64,000 nt of DNA, taken from Janibacter cremeus. GTDB lineage: Bacteria > Actinomycetota > Actinomycetes > Actinomycetales > Dermatophilaceae. A program made the position numbers and the translations under genes. The notes under the pieces were generated by a model. The model made no database searches. It saw nothing but the letters and a program-made list of their open reading frames with translations, and was not told the origin of the DNA. The first letter of the stretch is position 1. Every line of letters starts with the position of its first letter. Of this stretch, positions 40,298 through 48,872 are shown piece after piece. The stretch spans positions 124,001 through 188,000 of the forward strand of contig NZ_CP115184.1 in assembly GCF_029395675.1 (NCBI RefSeq). The letters run 5' to 3'.

Positions 40298-41506
40298 ATG
40301 TCTGAATCGCGCTCTCTCGCCGACGCCCTCGTCTATCCGTACCTGAACCATGCCGCCTCGATGTTCGAGGAGAAGTACGCCTCCCGTGAGGACCTCGACA
40401 ACGGCATGCGCTTCGGCTGCGGCCTGCCCAGGGGTCCGCTGACCGTCATCGACGAGCTCGGTCTGGAGACCGTGCGCGACGCGCTCGCCGCGCGCTTCGC
40501 CGAGAGCGGTGACCCGCGCCACCGGCCGAGCGAGGTCCTCGAGCGGCTCATCGCCGACGGCCGCACCGGCAAGGCGGCCGGACGGGGCTTCTACACCTAC
40601 GAGGGGGACGAGGTCGTCGCCGACGACCTGACCCCCTCCGCGGGCGGGGCGGGCACGGCACGCGAGGTCGCGACGGTCGGTGTCGTCGGCTCCGGGACGA
40701 TGGCCACCGGCATGATCGAGGTCTTCGCGACGAGCGGCTTCCCGGTCACCTACGTCGCCCGCAGCCAGGAGAAGGTCGACGCGGTCGCCGCGAAGATCGC
40801 CAAGAACCTCACCCGCAAGGTCGACAAGGGCCGCATGGAGCAGGCCGACGCCGACGCGGTCCTCACCCGCCTCACCGGCTCCCTCGAGCGCGAGTCACTC
40901 GCGGACGTCGACATCGTCATCGAGGCGATCGCCGAGGAGATCGGCATCAAGAACCAGCTCTTCCTCGACCTCGACCGCATCTGCAAGGACGGCGCGGTGC
41001 TCGCCACGACCACCTCCTCGCTGTCCATCGCCGACCTGGCCGCGCAGACGAAGCGCCCGCAGGACGTCGTCGGCATGCACTTCTTCAACCCGGCGCCGAT
41101 CATGAAGCTCGTCGAGGTCATCGACCAGGAGCACACCGGCCAGGACGTCCTCGACACGGTCGTCGAGCTGTGCAAGCACATCCGCAAGGTCCCGGTCCGC
41201 TGCTCCGACCGCGCCGGCTTCATCGTCAACGCGCTGCTCTTCCCCTACCTCAACGACGCCATCAAGGCGCACGAGGCCGGGGCGGGCCTTGACGAGATCG
41301 ACACCGCCATCACCGAGGGCTACCGCTTCCCCATGGGCCCCTTCGCGCTGCTGGACGTCGTCGGCAACGACGTCGCCCTCGCGATCGAGGAGGAGCTGCT
41401 CGCCGAGTTCGGGCACGAGAGCCTCGCCCCGGCGCAGCTGCTGCGCGACCTCGTCGCCGCCGGCAAGCTCGGTCGCAAGACCGGTGAGGGCTTCCGCACC
41501 TACTGA
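40298..41506 (+). CDS. 3-hydroxybutyryl-CoA dehydrogenase with duplicated C-terminal domain
   Basis: NAD(P)-dependent oxidation/reduction of 3-hydroxybutyryl-CoA/acetoacetyl-CoA. 402 residues with domain order C-N-C. Residues about 8-100 resemble the helical 3HCDH C-domain (YPYLNHAASMFEEKYASREDLDNGMRFGCGLPRGPL, GRTGKAAGRGFYTY). About 108-285 is the Rossmann domain (VGVVGSGTMATGMIEVF, HFFNPAPIMKLVEVI). About 292-402 is a second C-domain (GFIVNALLFPYLNDAIKAHEAG, GRKTGEGFRTY). ATG 40298 follows the AACACT box closely. It supplies the C4 unit for the ethylmalonyl-CoA pathway genes nearby. Confidence 0.9.
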   Translation: MSESRSLADALVYPYLNHAASMFEEKYASREDLDNGMRFGCGLPRGPLTVIDELGLETVRDALAARFAESGDPRHRPSEVLERLIADGRTGKAAGRGFYTYEGDEVVADDLTPSAGGAGTAREVATVGVVGSGTMATGMIEVFATSGFPVTYVARSQEKVDAVAAKIAKNLTRKVDKGRMEQADADAVLTRLTGSLERESLADVDIVIEAIAEEIGIKNQLFLDLDRICKDGAVLATTTSSLSIADLAAQTKRPQDVVGMHFFNPAPIMKLVEVIDQEHTGQDVLDTVVELCKHIRKVPVRCSDRAGFIVNALLFPYLNDAIKAHEAGAGLDEIDTAITEGYRFPMGPFALLDVVGNDVALAIEEELLAEFGHESLAPAQLLRDLVAAGKLGRKTGEGFRTY

Positions 41507-41527
41507 GCCGTACCCCTTCGGGTGCGA

Positions 41528-41629
41528 GGAACGGCACGAGTCGGCGCTTGCCGAAGTCCCTTCGTCGGTCCACCGGCGAGAGTTCTCCGATCGGACTTCG
41601 GCTTGAGGCGCGCCGACCCGTGCCATTCC
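41528..41629. repeat. 102-nt imperfect palindrome downstream of the dehydrogenase
   Basis: Outer 20-nt arms (41528-41547, 41610-41629) differ at two positions. Inner arms GCCGAAGTCC (41550-41559) and GGACTTCGGC (41593-41602) pair perfectly, and a 7-nt bulge lies on one side. It looks like a structured RNA or a palindromic mobile repeat; no ORF. Confidence 0.7.
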
Positions 41630-41673
41630 CTCTTCCCCTGCGCCGTTCGGCAGCCGTTTGGGAGGATGGGGCC

Positions 41674-41961
41674 ATGCCACGCTCCAACCGTCGTCGACGC
41701 GACGCGCACCGTCCCCTGCGCACGGGCGCCATGGGATCGCAGACGACGCAGTCGTGGATGGGGCGCTCCTGGGTGGTGCGCCAGCTGAGCGGCCACAGCT
41801 CGACCCGCAGCTACACCTGCCCGGGCTGCACCCACGAGATCGTGCCCGGCACGCCGCACGTCGTCGTCTGGCCGGACGACGGCCTGGGCGGCGTCGACGA
41901 CCGCCGCCACTGGCACGGCAAGTGCTGGAAGGCGCGTGACCACGGCCGCTACGGCCGCTGA
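41674..41961 (+). CDS. Small zinc-ribbon-like protein (95 aa)
   Basis: Conserved actinobacterial small protein often mislabelled ATP/GTP-binding. 95 residues from ATG 41674, with GGAGG 8 nt upstream. A very basic N-terminus (PRSNRRRRDAHRPLR), then SYTCPGCTHEIVPGTPHVVVWPDD and HWHGKCWKARDHGRYGR. The CPGC and HxxC-type ligands suggest one zinc site. Nucleic-acid binding is plausible from charge, but no function is known. Confidence 0.78.
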   Translation: MPRSNRRRRDAHRPLRTGAMGSQTTQSWMGRSWVVRQLSGHSSTRSYTCPGCTHEIVPGTPHVVVWPDDGLGGVDDRRHWHGKCWKARDHGRYGR

Positions 41962-42003
41962 GCAGGCCCCCTTCGCCCTGCCGGAGACCCACGCACCCCA
42001 CGA

Positions 42004-42042
42004 CGAAGGGGGCCGCACCGGTGACCGGTGCGACCCCCTTCG
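42004..42042. terminator. Bidirectional hairpin between the zinc protein gene and ccr
   Basis: Arms CGAAGGGGGCCGCACCGGT (42004-42022) and 42024-42042 pair over 17 of 19 positions, at a convergent gene junction. Confidence 0.75.
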
Positions 42043-42057
42043 CGTGTCAGGAGCGGG

Positions 42058-43404
42058 TCAGGCGTCCTGGAAGCGGTTGATCTGCTTCTCGAACTGCGCG
42101 CGCTTGTCCGGGTTGGAGACACCCAGGCCCGCCTCGGGGGCGAGGGTGAGCACGCCGACCTTGCCCTGGTGCTTGTTGTGGTGCACGTCGAGCGTGGCCT
42201 GGCCGACCTCGTCGAGGGCGTAGGTGCGGCTGAGCGTCGGGTGGATCAGGCCGCGGCTGATCAGCTCATTGGCCTCCCAGGACTCACGGTAGTTGGCGAA
42301 GTGGCTGGAGATGATGCTCTTGAGGTTCATCCACAGGTAGCGGTTGTCGTACTCGTGCATGTAGCCCGAGGTCGAGGCGCAGGTGACGATCTTGCCGCCC
42401 TTGCGCGCGACGTAGACCGAGGCGCCGAAGGTCTCGCGGCCCGGGTGCTCGAAGACGATGTCCACGTCGTGGCCGCCGGTGAGCTCGCGGATCCGCTTGC
42501 CGAGGCGCTTCCACTCCTTGGGGTTCTGCTTGGTGCCGTCCTCGTTCCAGAACTGGTAGCCCTCGGCGCGACGGTCGATGATCAGCTCGGCACCCATGGC
42601 GCGGCAGATCTCGGCCTTCTCGGGGGAGGAGACGACGCAGATCGGCTCGGCGCCGGCGGCCAGCGCCATCTGCACGGCGTAGGAGCCCAGGCCACCGGAG
42701 GCGCCCCAGATGAGCACGCGGTCACCGAGCTTGAGCGCGGCGCCGTTCTTGGAGATCAGCTGGCGGTAGGCGGTGGAGTTGACCAGCCCGGGGGAGGCGG
42801 ACTCCTCCCAGGTGAGGTGGTCGGCCTTGGGCATCAGCTGGTTGGCCTTGACGATGGCCAGCTCGGCGAGCCCGCCGAAGTTGGTCTCGAAGCCCCAGAT
42901 GCGCTGCTGCGGGTCCATCATCGTGTCGTCGTGGCCGTCGGCGTCCTCGAGCTCGACGGACAGGCAGTGCGCGACGACCTCCTGGCCGGGCTTCCACTTG
43001 GAGACGTGGCCGCCGGTGCGCAGCACGACGCCGGAGAGGTCGGAGCCGACGATGTGGTACGGCAGGTCGTGGCGCTTGGAGTACTTGTTCAGCTTCCCGT
43101 AGCGCTCGAGGAAGGAGAAGGTCGAGACCGGCTCGAAGATCGAGGTCCACACGGTGTTGAAGTTGATCGCGCTGGCCATGACGGCGACGAGCGCCTCGTC
43201 GGGGGCGAGCTCGGGGATCTCGACGTCGTCGATGTGCAGCGACTTGCGCGGGTCCTTGTCGCGGCTGGCCAGCCCCTCGAACATGTCGACGTCGGCCTTG
43301 TGCACGGTCGCGGCGCGGTAGGTCTGCGGGAGGGGGAGGTTCGCGTAGGTCTCCTCGCTGCGGTCACCGGAGAGGATCGCGTCGCGGATCTGGTCGATTG
43401 CCAT
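42058..43404 (-). CDS. ccr: Crotonyl-CoA carboxylase/reductase
   Basis: NADPH-dependent reductive carboxylation of crotonyl-CoA to (2S)-ethylmalonyl-CoA, the key step of the ethylmalonyl-CoA pathway and also a supplier of ethylmalonyl extender units. 448 residues, MDR superfamily without zinc. Motifs ASAINFNTVWTSIFEP, PYHIVGSDLSGVVLRTG, the Rossmann loop LIWGASGGLGSYAVQMA, and the CO2/substrate pocket segment DIVFEHPGRETFGASVY plus SSHFANYRE. ATG 43404 with GAGGAG upstream. It is preceded on the same strand by the epimerase gene. Confidence 0.96.
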   Translation of the reverse strand: MAIDQIRDAILSGDRSEETYANLPLPQTYRAATVHKADVDMFEGLASRDKDPRKSLHIDDVEIPELAPDEALVAVMASAINFNTVWTSIFEPVSTFSFLERYGKLNKYSKRHDLPYHIVGSDLSGVVLRTGGHVSKWKPGQEVVAHCLSVELEDADGHDDTMMDPQQRIWGFETNFGGLAELAIVKANQLMPKADHLTWEESASPGLVNSTAYRQLISKNGAALKLGDRVLIWGASGGLGSYAVQMALAAGAEPICVVSSPEKAEICRAMGAELIIDRRAEGYQFWNEDGTKQNPKEWKRLGKRIRELTGGHDVDIVFEHPGRETFGASVYVARKGGKIVTCASTSGYMHEYDNRYLWMNLKSIISSHFANYRESWEANELISRGLIHPTLSRTYALDEVGQATLDVHHNKHQGKVGVLTLAPEAGLGVSNPDKRAQFEKQINRFQDA

Positions 43405-43456
43405 GTGGGTGGGCTCCTCGGCCTCGTGGGGTCGGTCGGTCTGCTGCCGCCGGGGC

Positions 43457-43478
43457 GACAGTTGCTGCGTGCAACTTA
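43457..43478. promoter_or_regulatory. Palindrome AGTTGC-TGCGT-GCAACT upstream of ccr
   Basis: Short operator-like inverted repeat (43460-43476) about 55 nt upstream of the ccr start, in the 162-bp gap after the epimerase gene. The regulator is unknown. Confidence 0.3.
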
Positions 43479-43566
43479 AGGGGGTCATGGCGCCGTTGGG
43501 ACGGTGTCATGACTGACTTCACACGGCGGTGGGTGGCGTGGGGCCACACCCCGGGCGAAGGGGGAG

Positions 43567-44010
43567 TCAGGCCTGGTGGGCGCCCGCACCGATGTGGTCG
43601 GGCTCCACGAGCTCGACGAGGACGCCACGGGCGTCCTTGGGGTGGATGAAGTTCACCCGGGAGTTGCTCGTCCCGCGCTTGGGGGTGTCGTAGAGGAGCC
43701 GCAGGCCGCGCTCGCGCAGGGTCGCGCAGACGGCGTCGATGTCCTCGACGCGGTAGGCGAGCTGCTGCATGCCCTGGCCGTTGCGGTCGAGGAACTTCGC
43801 GATCGTCGACTCGGGGGTCAGCGGCGCGAGCAGCTGGATGCAGGAGCCGGAGTCGCCGACGCGCATCATCGCCTCGCGCACGCCCTGCTCCTCGTTGGTC
43901 TCCTCGTGCGCGAGCTCCATGCCCAGGGAGTCACGGTAGAAGGCGATCGCGTCGTCGAGGTCGGGCACGGCGACACCGACGTGGTCGATGGCGGTGAACA
44001 GATCAGTCAT
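43567..44010 (-). CDS. mce: Methylmalonyl-CoA/ethylmalonyl-CoA epimerase
   Basis: 147-residue glyoxalase/VOC-fold epimerase that inverts C2 of ethylmalonyl-CoA or methylmalonyl-CoA so that the B12 mutases can act. Motifs AIDHVGVAVPDLDDAIAFYRDSLG (first metal His), HEETNEEQGVREAMMRVGDS, GMQQLAYRVEDIDA and FIHPKDARGVLVELVEP (metal His/Glu). The start ATG 44010 gives the family length. Genes on both sides belong to the same pathway. Confidence 0.94.
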   Translation of the reverse strand: MTDLFTAIDHVGVAVPDLDDAIAFYRDSLGMELAHEETNEEQGVREAMMRVGDSGSCIQLLAPLTPESTIAKFLDRNGQGMQQLAYRVEDIDAVCATLRERGLRLLYDTPKRGTSNSRVNFIHPKDARGVLVELVEPDHIGAGAHQA

Positions 44011-44107
44011 GGCGCGCAGCCTATTGAGACGCCGGCCCCGGCGGGAGGTGCTGGGCGTGTGAGGCCGCACACCGCCCCGTGCCCTGCCCGCCCTGCGCCC
44101 GCGTCGA

Positions 44108-44113
44108 TAGAAT
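44108..44113 (+). promoter_or_regulatory. -10 box (TAGAAT) for thiolase-meaB
   Basis: TAGAAT about 65 nt before the thiolase ATG; a Shine-Dalgarno (TGGAGG) precedes that ATG, so this transcript has a leader. Confidence 0.4.
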
Positions 44114-44176
44114 CGAGGCAAGACGCGCGGTGTCGCTCCGGTGCCGCGCCACCCCACGAAAGCTGGAGGCATCCAC

Positions 44177-45376
44177 ATGTCCGAGCGTCCTGTGTCCGTC
44201 ATCGTCGCAGGGGCCCGCACCCCGATGGGCCGCATGAGCGGCTCCCTCAAGGGCTTCTCCGGGTCCGACCTCGGCGGCTTCGCCATCAAGGGGGCCCTGG
44301 AGAAGGCCGGCATCTCGGGCGAGCAGGTCGACTACGTGATCATGGGCCAGGTGCTCACCGCCGGTGAGGGCCAGATCCCCGCTCGTCAGGCCGCGATCAA
44401 GGGCGGGATCCCGAAGAACGTGCCCGCGCTCACCGTCAACAAGGTCTGCCTCTCCGGTATCGACGCGATCGCCCTCGCGGCCCAGCTCGTGCGCGCCGGC
44501 GAGTTCGACGTCATCGTCGCCGGCGGCCAGGAGTCGATGACCAACGCGCCGCACCTGCTGCCCAAGAGCCGCGAGGGCATCAAGTACGGCGACACCAAGC
44601 TCAAGGACTCGATGGCCTACGACGGCCTGCACGACATCATCACCGACCAGGCGATGGGCTCGCTGACCGAGTCGAAGAACTCCGAGAAGTCCGAGTTCTC
44701 CCGCGAGGAGCAGGACGCCTTCGCCGCCGCCAGCCACCAGAAGGCCGCCAAGGCCTGGTCCGAGGGCAAGTTCGCCGACGAGGTCGTCGCCGTGGAGGTC
44801 CCGCAGCGCAAGGGCGACCCGGTCGTCTTCGACACCGACGAGGGCGTCCGGGGTGACACCACCGTCGAGTCCCTGGGCAAGCTGCGCCCGGCCTTCGCCA
44901 AGGACGGCACCATCACCGCCGGCTCCGCCTCGCAGATCTCCGACGGTGCCGCCGCGGTCGTCGTGATGAGCAAGGCCAAGGCCGAGGAGCTCGGCCTGGA
45001 CTACCTCGCCGAGATCGGCGCCCACGGCGTCGTCGCCGGGCCGGACTCCACGCTGCAGTCCCAGCCGGCCAACGCGATCGAGGCCGCGCTGAAGAAGGAC
45101 GGCATCTCGGTGGGCGACCTGGACCTCGTCGAGATCAACGAGGCCTTCGCCGCCGTCGGCCTGTCCTCGACCAAGCAGCTGGGCATCGACCCCGAGAAGG
45201 TCAACCCCAACGGTGGCGCCATCGCCATGGGCCACCCGCTGGGCATGTCCGGCGCGCGCATCACCCTCGCGCTGGCCCACGAGCTCAAGCGCCGCGGTGG
45301 CGGCACGGGCGCGGCCTCCCTCTGTGGTGGTGGCGGTCAGGGTGACGCCCTGATCGTGCGCGTGCCGCGCGCCTGA
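44177..45376 (+). CDS. Acetyl-CoA C-acetyltransferase (biosynthetic thiolase)
   Basis: Condenses two acetyl-CoA to acetoacetyl-CoA, first step of the ethylmalonyl-CoA route. 399 residues. Nucleophilic Cys91 in [10 protein letters not shown], the His/Cys pair in [11 protein letters not shown] and [15 protein letters not shown], and the NEAF motif. ATG 44177 with TGGAGG 9 nt upstream; the frame upstream of it is not conserved. Divergent from the epimerase gene and followed 2 nt later by meaB. Confidence 0.96.
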   Translation: MSERPVSVIVAGARTPMGRMSGSLKGFSGSDLGGFAIKGALEKAGISGEQVDYVIMGQVLTAGEGQIPARQAAIKGGIPKNVPALTVNKVCLSGIDAIALAAQLVRAGEFDVIVAGGQESMTNAPHLLPKSREGIKYGDTKLKDSMAYDGLHDIITDQAMGSLTESKNSEKSEFSREEQDAFAAASHQKAAKAWSEGKFADEVVAVEVPQRKGDPVVFDTDEGVRGDTTVESLGKLRPAFAKDGTITAGSASQISDGAAAVVVMSKAKAEELGLDYLAEIGAHGVVAGPDSTLQSQPANAIEAALKKDGISVGDLDLVEINEAFAAVGLSSTKQLGIDPEKVNPNGGAIAMGHPLGMSGARITLALAHELKRRGGGTGAASLCGGGGQGDALIVRVPRA

Positions 45377-45378
45377 GT

Positions 45379-46341
45379 GTGATCCGCAGCGTCGACGTCC
45401 CCGTCCTGGTCGAGCAGACCAGGGCGGGGATGCCGCGTGCCATCGGGCGGCTGATCTCGCTGGTCGACGACCAGCACCCCGCGCTGCGGGAGGTGATGGC
45501 CGCCCTGGCCCCCCACACGGGTGGGGCGCACGTCATCGGGCTGACCGGCTCGCCGGGGGTCGGCAAGTCCACGACGACCAATGCGCTCATCGGGGCCTAC
45601 CGGGCGGCCGGCAAGAGCGTCGCGGTGCTCGCGGTGGACCCGTCCTCGCCCTTCTCCGGCGGTGCCCTCCTCGGTGACCGCATCCGGATGAGCGAGGCGG
45701 CGACCGACCCGGGCGTCTACATCCGCTCGCTCGCCTCGCGCGGGCACCTCGGCGGTCTCTCGGTCGCCACGCCCCAGGCGATCCGCGTCCTCGACGCCGC
45801 CGGCTTCGACGTCGTCCTCGTCGAGACGGTCGGCGTCGGCCAGTCCGAGGTCGCGGTCGCTGGCTCCGCGGACACGACGCTCGTCCTGCTCGCCCCCGGG
45901 ATGGGCGACGGGATCCAGGCCGCCAAGGCCGGCATCCTGGAGATCGGCGACGTCTTCGTCGTCAACAAGGCCGACCGCGAGGGCGCCGACTCGACCGTCC
46001 GCGACCTGCGGCACATGATCCAGATGGGGGAGGGGACGGCCCCCCGTGGTTGGCGCCGCCGGGTCGTGCGCGCCTCCGCCGTGAACGGCACCGGCGTCGA
46101 CGACATCGTCGCGGCCGTCGGCGAGCACCTCGAGTGGCTCGCCGCCAGCGGTGAGTTGCGCCGGCGCCGCACCGCCCGTGCCGGAGACGAGATCTCCGCG
46201 CTCGCCGTCGCCGAGCTGCGCTCGCGGATGGGTGACCTCGGGGCCGGCGGGACGCTCGACCGGCTCGCCGACGGTGTCGTCGACGGCAGGACGGACCCCT
46301 TCGCCGCCGCGGACGTCCTGCTCGAGTCCGTCACCGGGTGA
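45379..46341 (+). CDS. meaB: MeaB/ArgK-type GTPase chaperone of B12 mutases
   Basis: G3E-family GTPase that protects and reloads AdoCbl-dependent acyl-CoA mutases. 320 residues from GTG 45379. P-loop GSPGVGKST (57-65), switch region DPSSPFSGGALLGDRIRM, Walker B DVVLVETVGVGQSE, base-specificity motif NKADREGAD, and a C-terminal dimerisation arm. The only mutase visible is Ecm (33401), so that is the likely client, together with any methylmalonyl-CoA mutase elsewhere. Confidence 0.95.
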   Translation: MIRSVDVPVLVEQTRAGMPRAIGRLISLVDDQHPALREVMAALAPHTGGAHVIGLTGSPGVGKSTTTNALIGAYRAAGKSVAVLAVDPSSPFSGGALLGDRIRMSEAATDPGVYIRSLASRGHLGGLSVATPQAIRVLDAAGFDVVLVETVGVGQSEVAVAGSADTTLVLLAPGMGDGIQAAKAGILEIGDVFVVNKADREGADSTVRDLRHMIQMGEGTAPRGWRRRVVRASAVNGTGVDDIVAAVGEHLEWLAASGELRRRRTARAGDEISALAVAELRSRMGDLGAGGTLDRLADGVVDGRTDPFAAADVLLESVTG

Positions 46342-46397
46342 GCCACCGCCGACACCTCGTGTGAGCACCGGTGAGCCCCGGCGCGGCCGGGCAACGC

Positions 46398-48872
46398 TCA
46401 GACGCCCCGGCCCCGGAGGGTGAGCTGGAGACGCTCGAGCAGCTCGCTGCGTGACTGCGCCCCGCTGCGCCGCCGGATACGGGCCATGTGGTGCTCGACC
46501 GTGCGCGGCGAGAGGAAGAGCGCCGCGCCCACCTCGCGGTAGGTCTTGCCGTCGAGCACGAGGCGCACCACCTCCACCTCCCGCTCGGAGAGGAGGACCG
46601 AGCCGGGGGCGGGCTCGTGCGCGGACGTCCTGCCGGCGCCCTCGTCCGCTCCGCGCAGGCTCCGGGCGAGCTCGCGAAGGGAGGTGCCCGCCCGTGGGTC
46701 ATCGCAGCGGGCGGCCGCGTGCGCGGCCAGACGGGCGCCCTCCCAGGCCTGGTTGACCTGCGCCAGCCCCGTGGCAGCCGCGTGGATGTCCGCCGGGTCG
46801 AAGTCGCGGGCGAGGACGTGCATCCACGCCCTCCCCGCCACGGCCAGTCGGGCGGCGAAGGGGTGCTCGGCCGCGGCGTGCACGAGCGCGGCCGCGTGGG
46901 GTGCGACGTCCGCGGGGCGGTCGGCGAGGATGGCGGCCTGCACGCCCGACCAGTCCAGGGGAGCTCTCCACAGCGGCGGGGAGCCCAGGTCCTCCAGGAG
47001 CTGGTGCGCCCGGTCGAGGTCAGCCGTGAGCGCGGTCGAGGCGCGGACGCGCACGGCGGCGATGTTGAGCTCCCCCAGGGCCAGGAGCATGAAGAGGTCG
47101 GGCTCCACCCGACCCAGGAGCTGCATCGCCTCTGTCCACGCTCGGAGCGTCCCGGCCTCGTCGGCGGTCCGACGGGCGATACCCGACCTGAGGCCGGCCA
47201 GGAGCAGCCGGTTGCGCAGCTGGCTCTCGTGGAGACCGCCGGCGGCGCGGTCGGCGTGGTCCCGGGCCTCGGCCAGATGGCCCAGCCAGAGCGCCGCCCA
47301 CCCCAGCAGCAGGTCGCGCTGGACGACGTGCGGGCCGATGGAGGGCCGGGTGCGCCCGGCCACCGCCTCGGCGGTCGCGGGGTCGCCTGCGTGGAGCGCC
47401 GCCCACCCGGCGACCAGGAAGACCGGGAACGGGCTGAGGGAGCAGCGCTCAGGCGGTAGGAGGTGGGCCGCCTTGACCAGCTCGGCGACGGCGTCGGCGG
47501 TCCGTCCCGTCAGGGACTCCCGCAACCCGTGGCGTGCGGTGCTGGAGGCCACCCTGCCCAGCGTCGGCGCGCCGGTGGTCGGTCCGGCAGCGCCGGGCCC
47601 GTCGGTCCGCGTGACCGGGTCCGACGCTCCCGGGTCACCCGCCGCCTCGCGCACGGTGGTGACATCGACGTCCGCGATCGTGCCGAGCGTGCCCTGCGCC
47701 CACATCACCAGCTCGCGGGCCTGCGAGACCAGCCCACGCTCGACGTGGGCCACGACGGCCGTGGCCACCGCCCGTGGCAGGTCGGGAGCGTGCCCGGACG
47801 CCAGTACGAGGTCGCAGATGTGGGCGGCGGCGTCGACGTCGCCGGCGTGGAGGGAGGCCTCGGCCCGACGCGTCGCGAGCTGCGAGGGGGGCGTGCCCGC
47901 CTCCTCGGAGCGGGCGTACCACTGCATGGCCTCCTGCGGCGCGAAGGGCAGCCGGGCGTCGCCCAGATCGCGGGTGAGCTCGGCCAGTCGCCGACCGTGC
48001 AGGCCATCGGCCACCAGCTCGGCGATGACCTCGGCGTGCGGGGTCGGATCGTCCATCTCCTCGACGACCGCTCGACCGAGCCGCAGGAGCCGGTGGGTCG
48101 GGATGCCGCTGCGCACAGTGACCCGCACGAGGGGAAGCAGCTCGCCGTCCGGGCCCAGGAGGGCGTGCCGGTCCAGCTCCTCGACGAGGCGGTCCGGGCG
48201 GGAGGCCGCGAGCAAGGTCGGGGCAGTGGGGGCGACCTGCGCGCGGAAACCGATCGCGAGCTCCTCGAGGAGGGAGTGCGCCGCGGAACCCAAGGTCGTC
48301 AGCTGCCGGTCGAGGGCGTGCTCCCACAGCGAGGGGGTGAGTATGGCGGAGTCGTCGAGGGGTCCGCGCTGGGCCAGGGAGAAGTGGCGGACGAAGACCG
48401 GCTGGCCGCCGGTCGCCCGCACGAGTGACCGCACCAGCGCCCGGTCGGGTGGGGCCCCGTGGCAGTGGTGGAGGTACTCGGCCACCTCGTCCTCGGACCA
48501 GGGCCGCAGCCGCAGGATCGAGCAGGAGCCGCGCAGGTCGGTCGGGACCGTTGCCGCCCCGGTCGAGGGCACCAGGACCAGCCTGGCGCCGCTCTCGGCG
48601 AGGGATCGCGCCCGCTCGTCCCCGTCGTCGCCCTCGAGGTCCTGACCGTGGAGCACCACCACGTCGAGTGGGTCGTCCCCGTGCCGGGCGCCCTCGGATC
48701 CGGCGCCCGGCTCGTCCGTGCCCATGCGTCCGGCCAGCAGACGTGCGGCGTCGGAGCCACCGCACCCGATGCGCCCCAGGACGACGGCATGGGGTGCGGG
48801 GTCGTCCACCAGGGTCTCGATCTCCTCGACGACCGACGGAGGGAGCCAGCCGTGGGTCGTGTCGTTGATCAT
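46398..48872 (-). CDS. Large LuxR-type transcriptional regulator (IniR-like)
   Basis: 824 residues. The C-terminal GerE/LuxR helix-turn-helix (about 755-815) reads LLSEREVEVVRLVLDGKTYREVGAALFLSPRTVEHHMARIRRRSG. The N-terminal 200 residues look like a STAND/AAA-type ATPase, but the P-loop is degenerate (VLGRIGCGGSDAARLL, no GKS/T Lys). The middle is alpha-helical, TPR-like. Size and layout recall MalT/LAL regulators and the mycobacterial IniR (Rv0339c), which lies next to iniB. It is translationally coupled (4-bp overlap) to the Hsp70-like gene and divergent from the IniB-like gene, its probable target. Confidence 0.85.
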   Translation of the reverse strand: MINDTTHGWLPPSVVEEIETLVDDPAPHAVVLGRIGCGGSDAARLLAGRMGTDEPGAGSEGARHGDDPLDVVVLHGQDLEGDDGDERARSLAESGARLVLVPSTGAATVPTDLRGSCSILRLRPWSEDEVAEYLHHCHGAPPDRALVRSLVRATGGQPVFVRHFSLAQRGPLDDSAILTPSLWEHALDRQLTTLGSAAHSLLEELAIGFRAQVAPTAPTLLAASRPDRLVEELDRHALLGPDGELLPLVRVTVRSGIPTHRLLRLGRAVVEEMDDPTPHAEVIAELVADGLHGRRLAELTRDLGDARLPFAPQEAMQWYARSEEAGTPPSQLATRRAEASLHAGDVDAAAHICDLVLASGHAPDLPRAVATAVVAHVERGLVSQARELVMWAQGTLGTIADVDVTTVREAAGDPGASDPVTRTDGPGAAGPTTGAPTLGRVASSTARHGLRESLTGRTADAVAELVKAAHLLPPERCSLSPFPVFLVAGWAALHAGDPATAEAVAGRTRPSIGPHVVQRDLLLGWAALWLGHLAEARDHADRAAGGLHESQLRNRLLLAGLRSGIARRTADEAGTLRAWTEAMQLLGRVEPDLFMLLALGELNIAAVRVRASTALTADLDRAHQLLEDLGSPPLWRAPLDWSGVQAAILADRPADVAPHAAALVHAAAEHPFAARLAVAGRAWMHVLARDFDPADIHAAATGLAQVNQAWEGARLAAHAAARCDDPRAGTSLRELARSLRGADEGAGRTSAHEPAPGSVLLSEREVEVVRLVLDGKTYREVGAALFLSPRTVEHHMARIRRRSGAQSRSELLERLQLTLRGRGV

